From: Lysinibacillus macroides
GTDB taxonomy: Bacteria; Bacillota; Bacilli; Bacillales_A; Planococcaceae
Assembly: GCF_001281525.1 (NCBI RefSeq)
Contig: NZ_LGCI01000005.1
Location: 124,001-188,000, forward strand
Direction of reading: 5' to 3'
Length of the DNA stretch: 64,000 bases
The position numbers and the translations under genes were made by a program. Positions within the stretch are counted from its first letter, which is position 1, and each line of letters starts with the position of its first letter. The notes below the pieces were generated by a model, which saw only the letters and a program-made list of their open reading frames with translations, was not told the origin of the DNA and did not search any database. Below are positions 17,221 through 24,484 of this stretch, one piece after another.

Positions 17221-17384
17221 AACAGGCTAGTGTGGAAACGGTCAACCTGGACGAACTATTGAGTAGCCGTTTCAACAACATAGCTTGAATGTAGTAGCCT
17301 GATATTTTACAATAGAAACATCGTGAAACTTTTTGTCTTTCTTCATAAAAAGTTGAACAGCTTATAGAAATAGCTGCTATAAGC
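17221..17384 (+). ncRNA. Candidate structured leader RNA upstream of the nuclease gene
   Basis: Four perfect helices lie in tandem in a region without a gene. Outer: CAGGCTA (17223-17229) / TAGCCTG (17295-17301), enclosing GAAACGG (17235-17241) / CCGTTTC (17267-17273). Then AACTTTTT (17327-17334) / AAAAAGTT (17347-17354), and GCTTATAG (17360-17367) / CTATAAGC (17377-17384). The nested pair followed by a U-containing hairpin resembles a cis-regulatory leader. I do not recognise a known riboswitch or T-box class, and no strong promoter is visible. It could be a leader or an independent RNA. Confidence 0.4.
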
Positions 17385-17414
17385 AAAGATGACAGGTTGT
17401 AAGGGGCTTACTAT

Positions 17415-18032
17415 ATGAAAATGCAAGATATAAAGACATTAATAACAAGTGGTACGATTATTCTTGCTGTCGCTTTGTATATGATATTTGGCAAAACTTC
17501 CACAGAAGAGGATGCTAAAACAACTACAGAGCAGCAGGGCATCATAGCCATTGAACAGGTAGAAGAAGAAACAGGGAATAAACGCTTTGAGGTAGCGTAT
17601 ATAAAAGCCTATGATGGTGATACCCTTCAGGTAACAGTGGATGGTAAGAAGCAAAAGATTCGACTGCTGATGGTAGATACGCCAGAAATGAATTACAACA
17701 AAGGTGAAGCACAACCATATGCTGAACAAGCAAAGGACTATACAATGGATTTATTGGCAAATGCTAAAAAAATTGAAGCAGTCTATGATGTAGGACCAGA
17801 AACAGATAATTATGATCGTTTGCTTGCCTATGTTTTTGTAGACGATGTATTATTACAGGAATCCTTATTACAGGAAGGGCTGGCTGCTGTACGCTTTATT
17901 CATAAGCCAAATAATACATTTGAGGAAGCATTCCGTGAGATTCAGCAAGAGGCACAGGACGCTAAATTAAATATTTGGTCACATGAAAATTACTTCCAGA
18001 AAGATGGCTTCCATCCAGAAGTTATGAACTAA
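17415..18032 (+). CDS. Membrane-anchored staphylococcal-type thermonuclease
   Basis: 205 residues. An N-terminal hydrophobic segment (about residues 10-25) serves as signal anchor, then an acidic Thr/Glu-rich linker, then an SNase domain from about residue 55. Motifs: YIKAYDGDTLQV (metal-binding Asp), RLLMVDTPEMN (Arg and Asp), DNYDRLLAYVFVDDVLLQESLL (Glu/Arg pair). It is a calcium-dependent nuclease acting outside the membrane on DNA/RNA, similar to Bacillus YncB. AAGGGGC lies 8 bases before the ATG. The unusual structured leader lies directly upstream. Confidence 0.9.
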   Translation: MKMQDIKTLITSGTIILAVALYMIFGKTSTEEDAKTTTEQQGIIAIEQVEEETGNKRFEVAYIKAYDGDTLQVTVDGKKQKIRLLMVDTPEMNYNKGEAQPYAEQAKDYTMDLLANAKKIEAVYDVGPETDNYDRLLAYVFVDDVLLQESLLQEGLAAVRFIHKPNNTFEEAFREIQQEAQDAKLNIWSHENYFQKDGFHPEVMN

Positions 18033-18034
18033 CT

Positions 18035-18074
18035 AAAAAATCCATTTACAGGTGATGATGTAAATGGATTTTTT
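18035..18074 (+). terminator. Bidirectional terminator between the nuclease and opuAC
   Basis: A-run plus TCCATTTAC pairs with GTAAATGGA plus T-run; a typical two-way terminator between convergent genes. Confidence 0.9.
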
Positions 18075-18078
18075 GATA

Positions 18079-18960
18079 TTACGCTTTACTACCTTTTGTC
18101 CACTCGGCTACTTTGTCTGGATTGTCATCAATCCATTTCTTTGCAGCATCTGTGGCACTCATTCCTTCCATAATATCAAACATGACACTTTCTATATCTT
18201 CAGCAGTCCAATGGAAACTATTAAGGATATTATATGCTTCAGGATCATCCTCTTTTAAACCATTACGAGCAAATGTACCGATATATTCCTCGACACCATA
18301 TAACCCTTTTGGATCATCTAAATATTTTAAATCATAGGCATTAAAAATCCAATGCGGTGACCAGCCTGTAATAACGATTTCTTCATGATTTGCAATTGCT
18401 TGACTAAGCGCTGCTGTCATTGCACCCGCAGAAGAGGTTAAAACCTCCCAGTCTTCTAAATTTTGATATTCTTTATAAGCATTTTCGGTTGTAGCCATCA
18501 TATTAGCCCCTGGTTCAATGCCTGTAATGGTTTTATTGGCTTCGCTTGTTAAGTCTTCAATAGCATCAACGTTCATATAACTTGGTACAACTAAGCCGAT
18601 TTTTGCACCCGTTAAATTTTCCCCTAAGTTATCAATTTTTCCATTATATTTTTCTACTTGTGGGGCATGTGTTTGTGGTAACCAAGCAGATACCATGCCA
18701 TCGACCTCTCCATTTGCCAATGCCTCCCACATAATGCCATTATCTAATGGTGTGAGTGTAACATTATAGCCTAGATCTTTTAAAACTTGTCCTATTACAT
18801 GGGTAGAGGCAACCTCAGTATCCCATTCAACATACGCTAAGTTAATTTCTTTTTTGTTACTATTTTCCGTGCCTGTTTTTGTGGCCGTTGAGCCGCAAGC
18901 AGTTAAAGCGAGTAAACAGATAAAAGCTAAACCCATTCCCCATAATCGACAAAATCTCAT
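18079..18960 (-). CDS. opuAC: Glycine betaine/choline-type ABC transporter binding lipoprotein
   Basis: 293 residues. Lipoprotein signal with lipobox LTAC at about residue 22. The mature protein is an OpuAC-like solute-binding domain: INLAYVEWDTEVASTHVIGQVL, DGMVSAWLPQTHAPQ, VITGWSPHWIFNAYDLKYLDDPKG. Aromatic residues in these segments usually cage quaternary ammonium compounds. No permease or ATPase gene is adjacent, so it stands alone, which is unusual for OpuAC but known for orphan binding proteins. A SigA promoter overlapped by a perfect 13-bp inverted repeat lies just upstream (19013-19055). Confidence 0.88.
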   Translation of the reverse strand: MRFCRLWGMGLAFICLLALTACGSTATKTGTENSNKKEINLAYVEWDTEVASTHVIGQVLKDLGYNVTLTPLDNGIMWEALANGEVDGMVSAWLPQTHAPQVEKYNGKIDNLGENLTGAKIGLVVPSYMNVDAIEDLTSEANKTITGIEPGANMMATTENAYKEYQNLEDWEVLTSSAGAMTAALSQAIANHEEIVITGWSPHWIFNAYDLKYLDDPKGLYGVEEYIGTFARNGLKEDDPEAYNILNSFHWTAEDIESVMFDIMEGMSATDAAKKWIDDNPDKVAEWTKGSKA

Positions 18961-19012
18961 GAAAATCCCCCTTAAGAACGTTCAAAACATTATTGTTATG
19001 TCTTAAAACGAC

Positions 19013-19055
19013 AAGTAACAACTTAATTTTATAAATAAGTTGTTACTTTTGTCAA
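19013..19055 (-). promoter_or_regulatory. Promoter and overlapping operator of opuAC
   Basis: On the minus strand TTGACA (19050-19055), a 16-base spacer and TATAAA (19028-19033). A perfect inverted repeat AAGTAACAACTTA (19013-19025) / TAAGTTGTTACTT (19036-19048) covers the spacer and straddles the -10, so a bound dimer would block polymerase. GbsR/OpcR-type repressors act on osmolyte uptake genes in Bacillus, but I cannot assign the regulator. Confidence 0.6.
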
Positions 19056-19156
19056 ATGATAATTTTGTACATACGCCCACTATGGAGCTGCCCATAAAAC
19101 TTTCAGGGTATGACATATGATAGGAAAAATAGGGACTTAATGAGAGGGGACCTAGT

Positions 19157-19729
19157 ATGCATTGGGTTACAATTATTATAATTGGCATAGCGGCAAACTT
19201 AGATAATTTAGGAATTAGCCTAGCCTATGGCATGAAGCAAGTAAAAATTCCTGTTTTATCAAATGCGGTAATTGCTCTTATTTCTATGATTATTACATAT
19301 GTTGCCGTAACAGCAGGTAGCACGGTTGTGGCGTATATTTCACCACATACAGCTAATGTATTAGGGAGCTTATTATTATGTGTGATTGGTGTATGGACTT
19401 TAATGTCTCATCGATTTTCCAATCAACGGATCGCAGGCCATCCTGAGTTATTTGATGGAGATAAAAATTTAGTCATTTCAATTCGAGAGGCAATGGCACT
19501 TGGCTTTGTACTATCAGCAAACTGTTTAGCAGCGGGAATTGCTATTGGTGCAAATGGTATTTCCGCGCTATGGACAGTTATTTCGATTGGTGTCTTTTCA
19601 TTTATTACCGTTGGCTTAGGCAGTCATTTTGGCTCTTTACTAACAAAAACATTACTTGGCAAATATTCAACGGTCATTTCAGGTTGGTTGCTGATTATCA
19701 TTGGTATTTTTGAGGTTTTTATTAAATAG
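19157..19729 (+). CDS. ytaF: YtaF-like sporulation membrane protein (MntP-related)
   Basis: 190 residues, about six membrane helices in two repeats. ANLDNLGISLAYGMKQVKIP near the N-terminus and SANCLAAGIAIGANG in the second half carry the conserved Asn/Asp positions of the MntP/YtaF family. YtaF is a sporulation-associated membrane protein of unknown substrate; related MntP exports manganese. Start ATG at 19157 with AGAGGGGA upstream. It is slightly shorter than Bacillus YtaF. Confidence 0.75.
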   Translation: MHWVTIIIIGIAANLDNLGISLAYGMKQVKIPVLSNAVIALISMIITYVAVTAGSTVVAYISPHTANVLGSLLLCVIGVWTLMSHRFSNQRIAGHPELFDGDKNLVISIREAMALGFVLSANCLAAGIAIGANGISALWTVISIGVFSFITVGLGSHFGSLLTKTLLGKYSTVISGWLLIIIGIFEVFIK

Positions 19730-19955
19730 TAGAATGTTGTTGTTATATTGACAAATTTCCGCTAATACCAATAAGAAAATGTTATTTAGCCTTGAATGAA
19801 AACAAATGCTTATCGTGAATAACGCATGAAAATCCGCTTTATTTTCTACGACTAGGGTTAGCTGGATACCCTTGCTTTTTTGTAGAAAGCTATGCGGGTT
19901 TTTCTCCTGCTGAAGGTTTTCAAAAACCTCTATTTAAAAAATAGCAACGCTTGCG
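19730..19955. other. Intergenic region before the decayed heme-uptake locus
   Basis: No intact gene. It contains small hairpins (for example AGGTTTT/AAAACCT near 19915) and short open stretches in several frames. It probably includes decayed sequence of the isd locus, but I cannot name a gene in it. Confidence 0.4.
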
Positions 19956-20660
19956 GTGGAAAATGAGCACTATCAATTAACGCTGGCACTTGAGCAGCAA
20001 TAGGATAAATTTAAGCAACTGACTATTCCTGTGAAGTTTTTAAACTTTCAAAGTGTTGATGGGATGCTAACGGAAATTACAGCGCTTGGTGAACGCTATG
20101 ATCGTGCAGCTCAAGCTGAAGAATTAGTGCAAGACCTACAAAAAAATATTGAAGCCGTACAAACAGTAGCTGCAAGCAAGGAAGGCCCTCGCGTATTAAT
20201 TTTACTTGGTATTCCAGGAAGCTATTTAGTTGCAACTGAAAACTTCTATGCAGGTGATCTAGTGAAGCGTGCAGGAGGAATAAATGTAATGGAAGGACAG
20301 GATGCTGAGTATTTATCTTCGAATACGGAATATCTTCATAATAGTAAGCCTGATATTATTTTACGTTTAGCGCATGGCCTGCCTGATGAGGTTGTGAAAA
20401 TGTTTGATGAGGAATTTAAAACAAATGATATTTGGAAACATTTTGATGCCATGAAAAATGGTAAAGTCTATGATTTAGAGGAAGAATTATTTGGGACAAC
20501 TGCCTCTTTACAGGTTCCCCAGGCTTTAGGGCAGCTAATGGAAATCCTCTTCAAAATCCATGGCAATGTTTTCTGTACCGAAAGCGCTAGCGTCAGGTAC
20601 ATCCACCGGGGCTTTTATCTTGGTTCAGCAAGCGTTTGGACACTCACTGAACAGAGGTAA
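19956..20660 (+). pseudogene. isdE: Remnant of isdE, heme ABC transporter binding protein
   Basis: The frame from 19956 reads LALEQQ, then an amber stop (20001-20003), then KQLTIPVKFLNFQSVDGMLTEI, AEELVQDLQKNIEAVQT, GPRVLILLGIPGSYLVATENFYAGDLVKRAGG and VPQALGQLMEIL, all typical of the C-terminal two thirds of IsdE-like heme-binding lipoproteins. The signal peptide and N-terminal lobe are missing. After about 20560 similarity is lost and the frame runs on to a stop at 20660 in unrelated sequence. No usable start with a ribosome-binding site. A broken gene next to an insertion sequence. Confidence 0.75.
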
Positions 20661-20681
20661 AAATAGACATTCATCCCCTCC

Positions 20682-20689
20682 CTACAGAG
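20682..20689 (+). repeat. Left target-site duplication of the IS element
   Basis: CTACAGAG, repeated directly at 22236-22243. Confidence 0.9.
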
Positions 20690-20707
20690 GCTATGCTTGC
20701 CCCACAA
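20690..20707 (+). repeat. Left terminal inverted repeat of the IS element
   Basis: GCTATGCTTGCCCCACAA; exact complement at 22218-22235. Confidence 0.9.
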
Positions 20708-20717
20708 GATATCCTAA

Positions 20718-22115
20718 TTATGGAAGGAGATGTTGGTAATACTCAAGTACGGTATAGAATCGGTTGAATCCTCGCCACAGGACTTTGACACCCGGGTCCC
20801 CATCTGCTTTCCGTCCGAGGAAGCCGCCCATCTTGGCTAAGGAATCAACGGCTTCTTTGATGCTTGGTGGGACAGAAGGGAGAGTGGATGTTTTATTCGA
20901 AATACGATAGAGCACCTGCCATTCCTCTTCGGTTAGAAATGGCGCACAGGAGGCTGTTGGTTGCTGTCTTGCTAAGTAAGTCATGCCGAGGATTCGGACA
21001 GCGATGATACTGTACACGTGTAGCTGTTTTTCTAGTCGTTCGGCTGTACGATTCTGCTTCTCCTCTATCTTACAGCCGCTTTTCAAAATGTAATGAAATC
21101 GCTCAATCTTCCAGCGATGTATATACCAGCTCACTTTTTCTATCGCTTCCTCCAGTGTAGTCACCGCTCGGTTCGTGATTAAATACCATTCGATTGGTTT
21201 TGATTTGGACAAGGGAGTTTCTTCTCGTACATGCAGAATGGACACGGCGATGGTTGCCTTTTGCTTCGGTGTTTTCAAGCCATTCATTGGCGCCGTCATG
21301 TGTACATGCTTGAACCGAATCGCTAAAGTTGCCTGTCGTTTGGGCAAATTTCTGCGTGTATCTCGTGGGATTTCTACGCAAATTTTTCCTGCTGGAGGGG
21401 TTTGCTTCACTGCATCAACTAATTTGCAGGCTTCTGTTGTTCTTCGATTTTGCACAACACGCACAAGGAAGTCCTGTTCTTTTTCGAGGGCATGTTGAAA
21501 AAATTCATAGATATCGGCTTCACGGTCACCAACATGAACGTAACGAACTCCTTTTGGTTGGTTCTTGCAACTATTATCCATACTTTTTAACCATTTGTAA
21601 CTTTCCTTCGCTTCAATCGGTCTCTGTCGTTTGGCTGTCCGTTTCCCTCGTTCTTCTACAGGACGTGTCCAAACAAATTGATCAAGTAAACCGAGGGGAA
21701 TACCATCTGTCGTCACCGCAATAGCCGAATGAAGGAGAAGTCCTTGATGATGGGGACTTGCGCCAAAATCACCCAATCCTTCTGTCTTTTTGTGAGCTGT
21801 ATAATTAAGTGTGGTTGTATCTTGCACGACTAAAATAACAGATTCTTCTCGTTTTTTGATGTGTGCCATCGTTGCTTTTCGATGTGTTTGTAAGAGGACA
21901 GAGGGCGTGACTTTTGGATTTGCCAGTAGACGGTAGATTGCTTTCGCTTCGGCTTTATCTGCACTGGCACTCGCAATGGATGCGCCCATCTGTTTAGAAA
22001 GTGTCTGCATGGATCGAATCACCCGTTTAATCGTCCTTCCACAAGCAATGCCCATATCTTTGAATTCGTTATAGGTCCAGTGGTTCGTGTCTAGTTTTTC
22101 TGTCGAGAATGCCAT
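20718..22115 (-). CDS. IS4-family DDE transposase
   Basis: 465 residues from the ATG at 22115, directly after a G/A-rich ribosome-binding site; a GTG at 22136 lies upstream of it. Catalytic signature: first Asp in VVQDTTTLNYT, second Asp in HVGDREADIYEF, and the IS4 Y-(2)-R-(3)-E-(6)-K motif in YIHRWKIERFHYILK. The N-terminus has the DNA-binding helix typical of Tn5/IS4 relatives (FKDMGIACGRTIKRVIRSM). Frame is intact. Higher G+C and different codon choice than the neighbours suggest arrival from elsewhere. Confidence 0.93.
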   Translation of the reverse strand: MAFSTEKLDTNHWTYNEFKDMGIACGRTIKRVIRSMQTLSKQMGASIASASADKAEAKAIYRLLANPKVTPSVLLQTHRKATMAHIKKREESVILVVQDTTTLNYTAHKKTEGLGDFGASPHHQGLLLHSAIAVTTDGIPLGLLDQFVWTRPVEERGKRTAKRQRPIEAKESYKWLKSMDNSCKNQPKGVRYVHVGDREADIYEFFQHALEKEQDFLVRVVQNRRTTEACKLVDAVKQTPPAGKICVEIPRDTRRNLPKRQATLAIRFKHVHMTAPMNGLKTPKQKATIAVSILHVREETPLSKSKPIEWYLITNRAVTTLEEAIEKVSWYIHRWKIERFHYILKSGCKIEEKQNRTAERLEKQLHVYSIIAVRILGMTYLARQQPTASCAPFLTEEEWQVLYRISNKTSTLPSVPPSIKEAVDSLAKMGGFLGRKADGDPGVKVLWRGFNRFYTVLEYYQHLLP

Positions 22116-22217
22116 TTCCCTCTCCTCCCCCTTCACGATTTTGTTTCTTCTATTCTACTATTTTTGTGTGGGTTTGAGGAGAAAGGAGCTCACAGCAACA
22201 TCCATTTATTGTATTCA

Positions 22218-22235
22218 TTGTGGGGCAAGCATAGC
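22218..22235 (+). repeat. Right terminal inverted repeat of the IS element
   Basis: TTGTGGGGCAAGCATAGC, the exact complement of the left end. Confidence 0.9.
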
Positions 22236-22243
22236 CTACAGAG
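22236..22243 (+). repeat. Right target-site duplication of the IS element
   Basis: CTACAGAG, identical to 20682-20689. Confidence 0.9.
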
Positions 22244-22261
22244 GTAGGGGTTTTCTACTGA

Positions 22262-22360
22262 ATCAAGATAAATAAAATTCTTACATTATCGACTTGTAAG
22301 GATTCTGTTATTAGTGACGATTATCGCTTTGTTGTGCAAGGTAAATTAGTAAAGCGTTAA
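22262..22360 (+). pseudogene. srtB: 3' remnant of sortase B
   Basis: The frame ending at the TAA 22358-22360 reads KILTLSTCKDSV, followed by DDYRFVVQGKLVKR. TLSTC is the sortase signature with the catalytic cysteine, and the arginine of YRFVV sits where the catalytic arginine is expected; class B sortases end in this way. An in-frame TGA (22259-22261) closes the frame upstream. srtB is the usual last gene of isd heme-uptake loci, so this tail and the isdE remnant are likely the two ends of one collapsed locus. A terminator follows at 22364-22394. Confidence 0.6.
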
Positions 22361-22363
22361 GGA

Positions 22364-22394
22364 GGATGAACCCGTTCGTGGGACATCCTTTTTA
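22364..22394 (+). terminator. Terminator after the srtB remnant
   Basis: GGATG..CCC pairs with GGG.CATCC around GTTCGT, followed by TTTTTATTTT. Probably the old terminator of the isd operon. Confidence 0.65.
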
Positions 22395-22501
22395 TTTTAT
22401 AAAAAATTTATTTTTAATTACTTGACGTAATGTGATTATTAATATATAGTAAGTTACATAAAGTAATTATAAAAATTTTATAACTGAAAACGGAAGCAAA
22501 G

Positions 22502-22560
22502 AAGTAACTATTATTGTTTATCCTATAAAATTTTGGGTAACATAAATATTGTAGTTACTT
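22502..22560. promoter_or_regulatory. Long-range inverted repeat before yceI
   Basis: AAGTAACTA (22502-22510) and its exact complement TAGTTACTT (22552-22560) lie 41 bases apart in an A/T-rich region with several further AGTAA/TTACT motifs. Possible second operator or looped regulatory site; regulator unknown. Confidence 0.35.
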
Positions 22561-22574
22561 CATATTTTAAAATG

Positions 22575-22592
22575 TATCTCGAAATCGAGATA
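22575..22592 (+). promoter_or_regulatory. MhqR-type operator before yceI
   Basis: TATCTCGAAATCGAGATA is an 18-bp palindrome with one central mismatch and matches, from memory, the Bacillus MhqR box TATCTCGAATTCGAGATA at all but one position. It lies 28 bp before the yceI start, between the expected promoter and the ribosome-binding site. An mhqR gene is present at 45351. Confidence 0.75.
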
Positions 22593-22619
22593 AAATCAAC
22601 CTAACTGGAGGAATTTACA

Positions 22620-23147
22620 ATGGCAAAATGGAACATTGATTTAGGACACTCAGCGATTAACTTCGAAGTAAAACACATGATGGTATCAAAAGTAAAAGGA
22701 GTATTTGATCAATACTCAGCAGATATTGAAGCGACAGATCTTACAGATTTAACAACTGCCAATATTAGCTTTACCATCGATCCAGCAAGCATTAACACAC
22801 GTAGTGAAGATCGTGATAATCATTTAAAAGCAGCTGATTTCTTTGATACGGAACAATATCCAACAATTACATTCAAATCAACAAACATTACAAAAAAATC
22901 AGACAATGAATATGCAGTAACAGGTGATTTAACAATTAAAGACGTTACAAAATCAGTAACATTTGATACAGAGTTTAATGGCAAAGGAACAAATCCATGG
23001 GGCCAAGAGGTATATGGCTTTGAAGCAAAAACAACCATTAATCGTGAAGAGTTTGGCTTAACTTGGAATGCGGCATTAGAAACAGGTGGCGTTCTGGTTG
23101 GTAAGGATATTAAAGTAGCTGTTGAATTAGAAGTTAACCCAGCTTAA
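22620..23147 (+). CDS. yceI: YceI-family lipocalin-like protein
   Basis: 175 residues forming one YceI beta-barrel domain: WNIDLGHSAINFEVKHMMVSKVKGVF at the start, NHLKAADFFDTEQYPTITFKS in the middle, and NPWGQEVYGFEAKTTINREEFGLTWN near the end. The family binds long isoprenoid-type lipids such as polyprenyl pyrophosphates or quinones. No signal peptide, so cytosolic. The start follows CTGGAGGA. The MhqR-type box upstream suggests induction by quinones, which fits a quinone-like ligand; that link is inference. Confidence 0.92.
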   Translation: MAKWNIDLGHSAINFEVKHMMVSKVKGVFDQYSADIEATDLTDLTTANISFTIDPASINTRSEDRDNHLKAADFFDTEQYPTITFKSTNITKKSDNEYAVTGDLTIKDVTKSVTFDTEFNGKGTNPWGQEVYGFEAKTTINREEFGLTWNAALETGGVLVGKDIKVAVELEVNPA

Positions 23148-23181
23148 GGAACAGAAAAATTGGATATCAGCACTATGAGAT

Positions 23182-23216
23182 AGCATGCTTGCAGTAATAT
23201 GCAAGTGTGCTTTTTA
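23182..23216 (+). terminator. Terminator after yceI
   Basis: AGCATGCTTGCA pairs with TGCAAGTGTGCT (one G-U and one mismatch) and is followed by TTTTT. Confidence 0.8.
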
Positions 23217-23361
23217 TCATAGGCAGAAATAAAAGGCTGTTCCTATAGCGTAAAGGAATACGAAATATTATCAATGATTTTGTAATAATATGCCAAAGCT
23301 TCTGGCATATTTTTCGTTATAGTTGCATATAAATCATCATATTGTTTTTGGGGGCGATAGG

Positions 23362-24303
23362 ATGAATGTGTTGGTGACAGGTGGTTATGGTTTTATTGGC
23401 AGTGCAGTAGGCAGGCGTTTTTTTGAGGAAGGTGCAACAGTTTATATTATTGATAATTTAAGTACAGGTCATTTACGGAATGTCGAGTTTGAACATAAAT
23501 CCTATCTTTTAAATATTGAGGATGAGGTTTGTGAGCATCTTTTTAAAGAAGTGGATTTTGATGTGGTGGTCCATTGTGCAGCCCAAACAAGCATTCAGCA
23601 ATCGATAAGGGAGCCTGTAAAAGATATTTTGACCAATATCGTAGGGTTGAGTCAAATGCTCTTTTTATCATCTAAATATAAGGTAAAGCATTTTGTCTTT
23701 GCTTCCTCAGCAGCTGTTTATGGAGATAGTCATTATCCACCTTTAGACGAATCAGATGTTTGTGAACCTATTTCCATGTATGGCTTAAATAAAAGCATTG
23801 GTGAAACCTATTGTGAGAAATGGCAAAAGGATTATCATTTGCCTATTTTAATTTACAGATTTGCGAATGTGTTTGGTCCGAGGCAGCCCATGCAGGGAGA
23901 AGCAGCGGTTATTCCAAGCATGTTAAAAAGCAATATGGAAGGAAAAGTATTTACGATTTTTGGTACTGGTGAACAAACACGTGATTTTATTTATGTAGAT
24001 GATATTGCAGATGCTATTTATGCTGGTGTGAGTGCACGTTTGCAAGGTATTTACAATGTATCGACAAATGAGGCATGGTCCATTCATCAAGTCATCCTAT
24101 TGCTACAGCATCTTAATCACCCACTTGAAATTCAATATGCGCCAGCGCGACCAGGCGATATTGAGCATTCATTTTTAAATAATGATAAACTAGCGAAAGC
24201 AATTGGCTGGAAACCTAAAATTTCCTTTGCGGAGGGAATTGAACGTACCCTGCATGCACTACAACATGAAAAACTAATAGAAATTCAACAAAATAGAGGA
24301 TAA
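23362..24303 (+). CDS. NAD-dependent sugar-nucleotide epimerase (GalE-like)
   Basis: 313 residues from the ATG at 23362 (GGGGGCGATAGG upstream). Extended short-chain dehydrogenase: NVLVTGGYGFIGSAVGRRF is the GxxGxxG NAD-binding loop, YGLNKS carries the YxxxK catalytic pair (about residue 150), and RFANVFGPRQ plus TRDFIYVDDIADAI are typical of UDP-glucose/GlcNAc 4-epimerases. It probably interconverts UDP-hexoses for cell-surface sugars. It stands alone, with no glycosyltransferase cluster nearby, so the exact substrate is open. Confidence 0.82.
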   Translation: MNVLVTGGYGFIGSAVGRRFFEEGATVYIIDNLSTGHLRNVEFEHKSYLLNIEDEVCEHLFKEVDFDVVVHCAAQTSIQQSIREPVKDILTNIVGLSQMLFLSSKYKVKHFVFASSAAVYGDSHYPPLDESDVCEPISMYGLNKSIGETYCEKWQKDYHLPILIYRFANVFGPRQPMQGEAAVIPSMLKSNMEGKVFTIFGTGEQTRDFIYVDDIADAIYAGVSARLQGIYNVSTNEAWSIHQVILLLQHLNHPLEIQYAPARPGDIEHSFLNNDKLAKAIGWKPKISFAEGIERTLHALQHEKLIEIQQNRG

Positions 24304-24389
24304 AGTAAATCTTCAATCAGCGAGGCTTTTCGTATGCCCTTCTCTGATTGCTAAGATGTGAAAACGAGCTAAATTATTTTGACCGATTG

Positions 24390-24424
24390 GAGGGCTATCT
24401 GCTTTTAAGATGCCCTCTTTTTCC
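24390..24424 (+). terminator. Terminator before the AAA/RloB pair
   Basis: GAGGGC..ATCT pairs with AGAT.GCCCTC and is followed by TTTTTCC. It separates the defence-like pair from the epimerase gene. Confidence 0.7.
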
Positions 24425-24484
24425 ATGTCTATAGTATAATAATTCATTAAAGAAATGGTTGTGGAATTGAACGGAGGTCTATCG

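Larger units (their letters stand above)
20690..22235 (-). mobile_element. Complete IS4-family insertion sequence, 1546 bp
   Basis: Bounded by perfect 18-bp terminal inverted repeats: GCTATGCTTGCCCCACAA (20690-20707) and its complement (22218-22235). Flanked by the 8-bp direct repeat CTACAGAG. One intact transposase gene on the minus strand. Everything needed for movement is present, so this is likely a recent and possibly active copy. Without the element and one repeat copy, the target closes to a hairpin with T-run. Confidence 0.92.

Noticed and set aside
21103-21724. Plus- and minus-strand open frames inside the transposase
   Set aside because: They are in other frames of the intact transposase and show no ribosome-binding site or family features.
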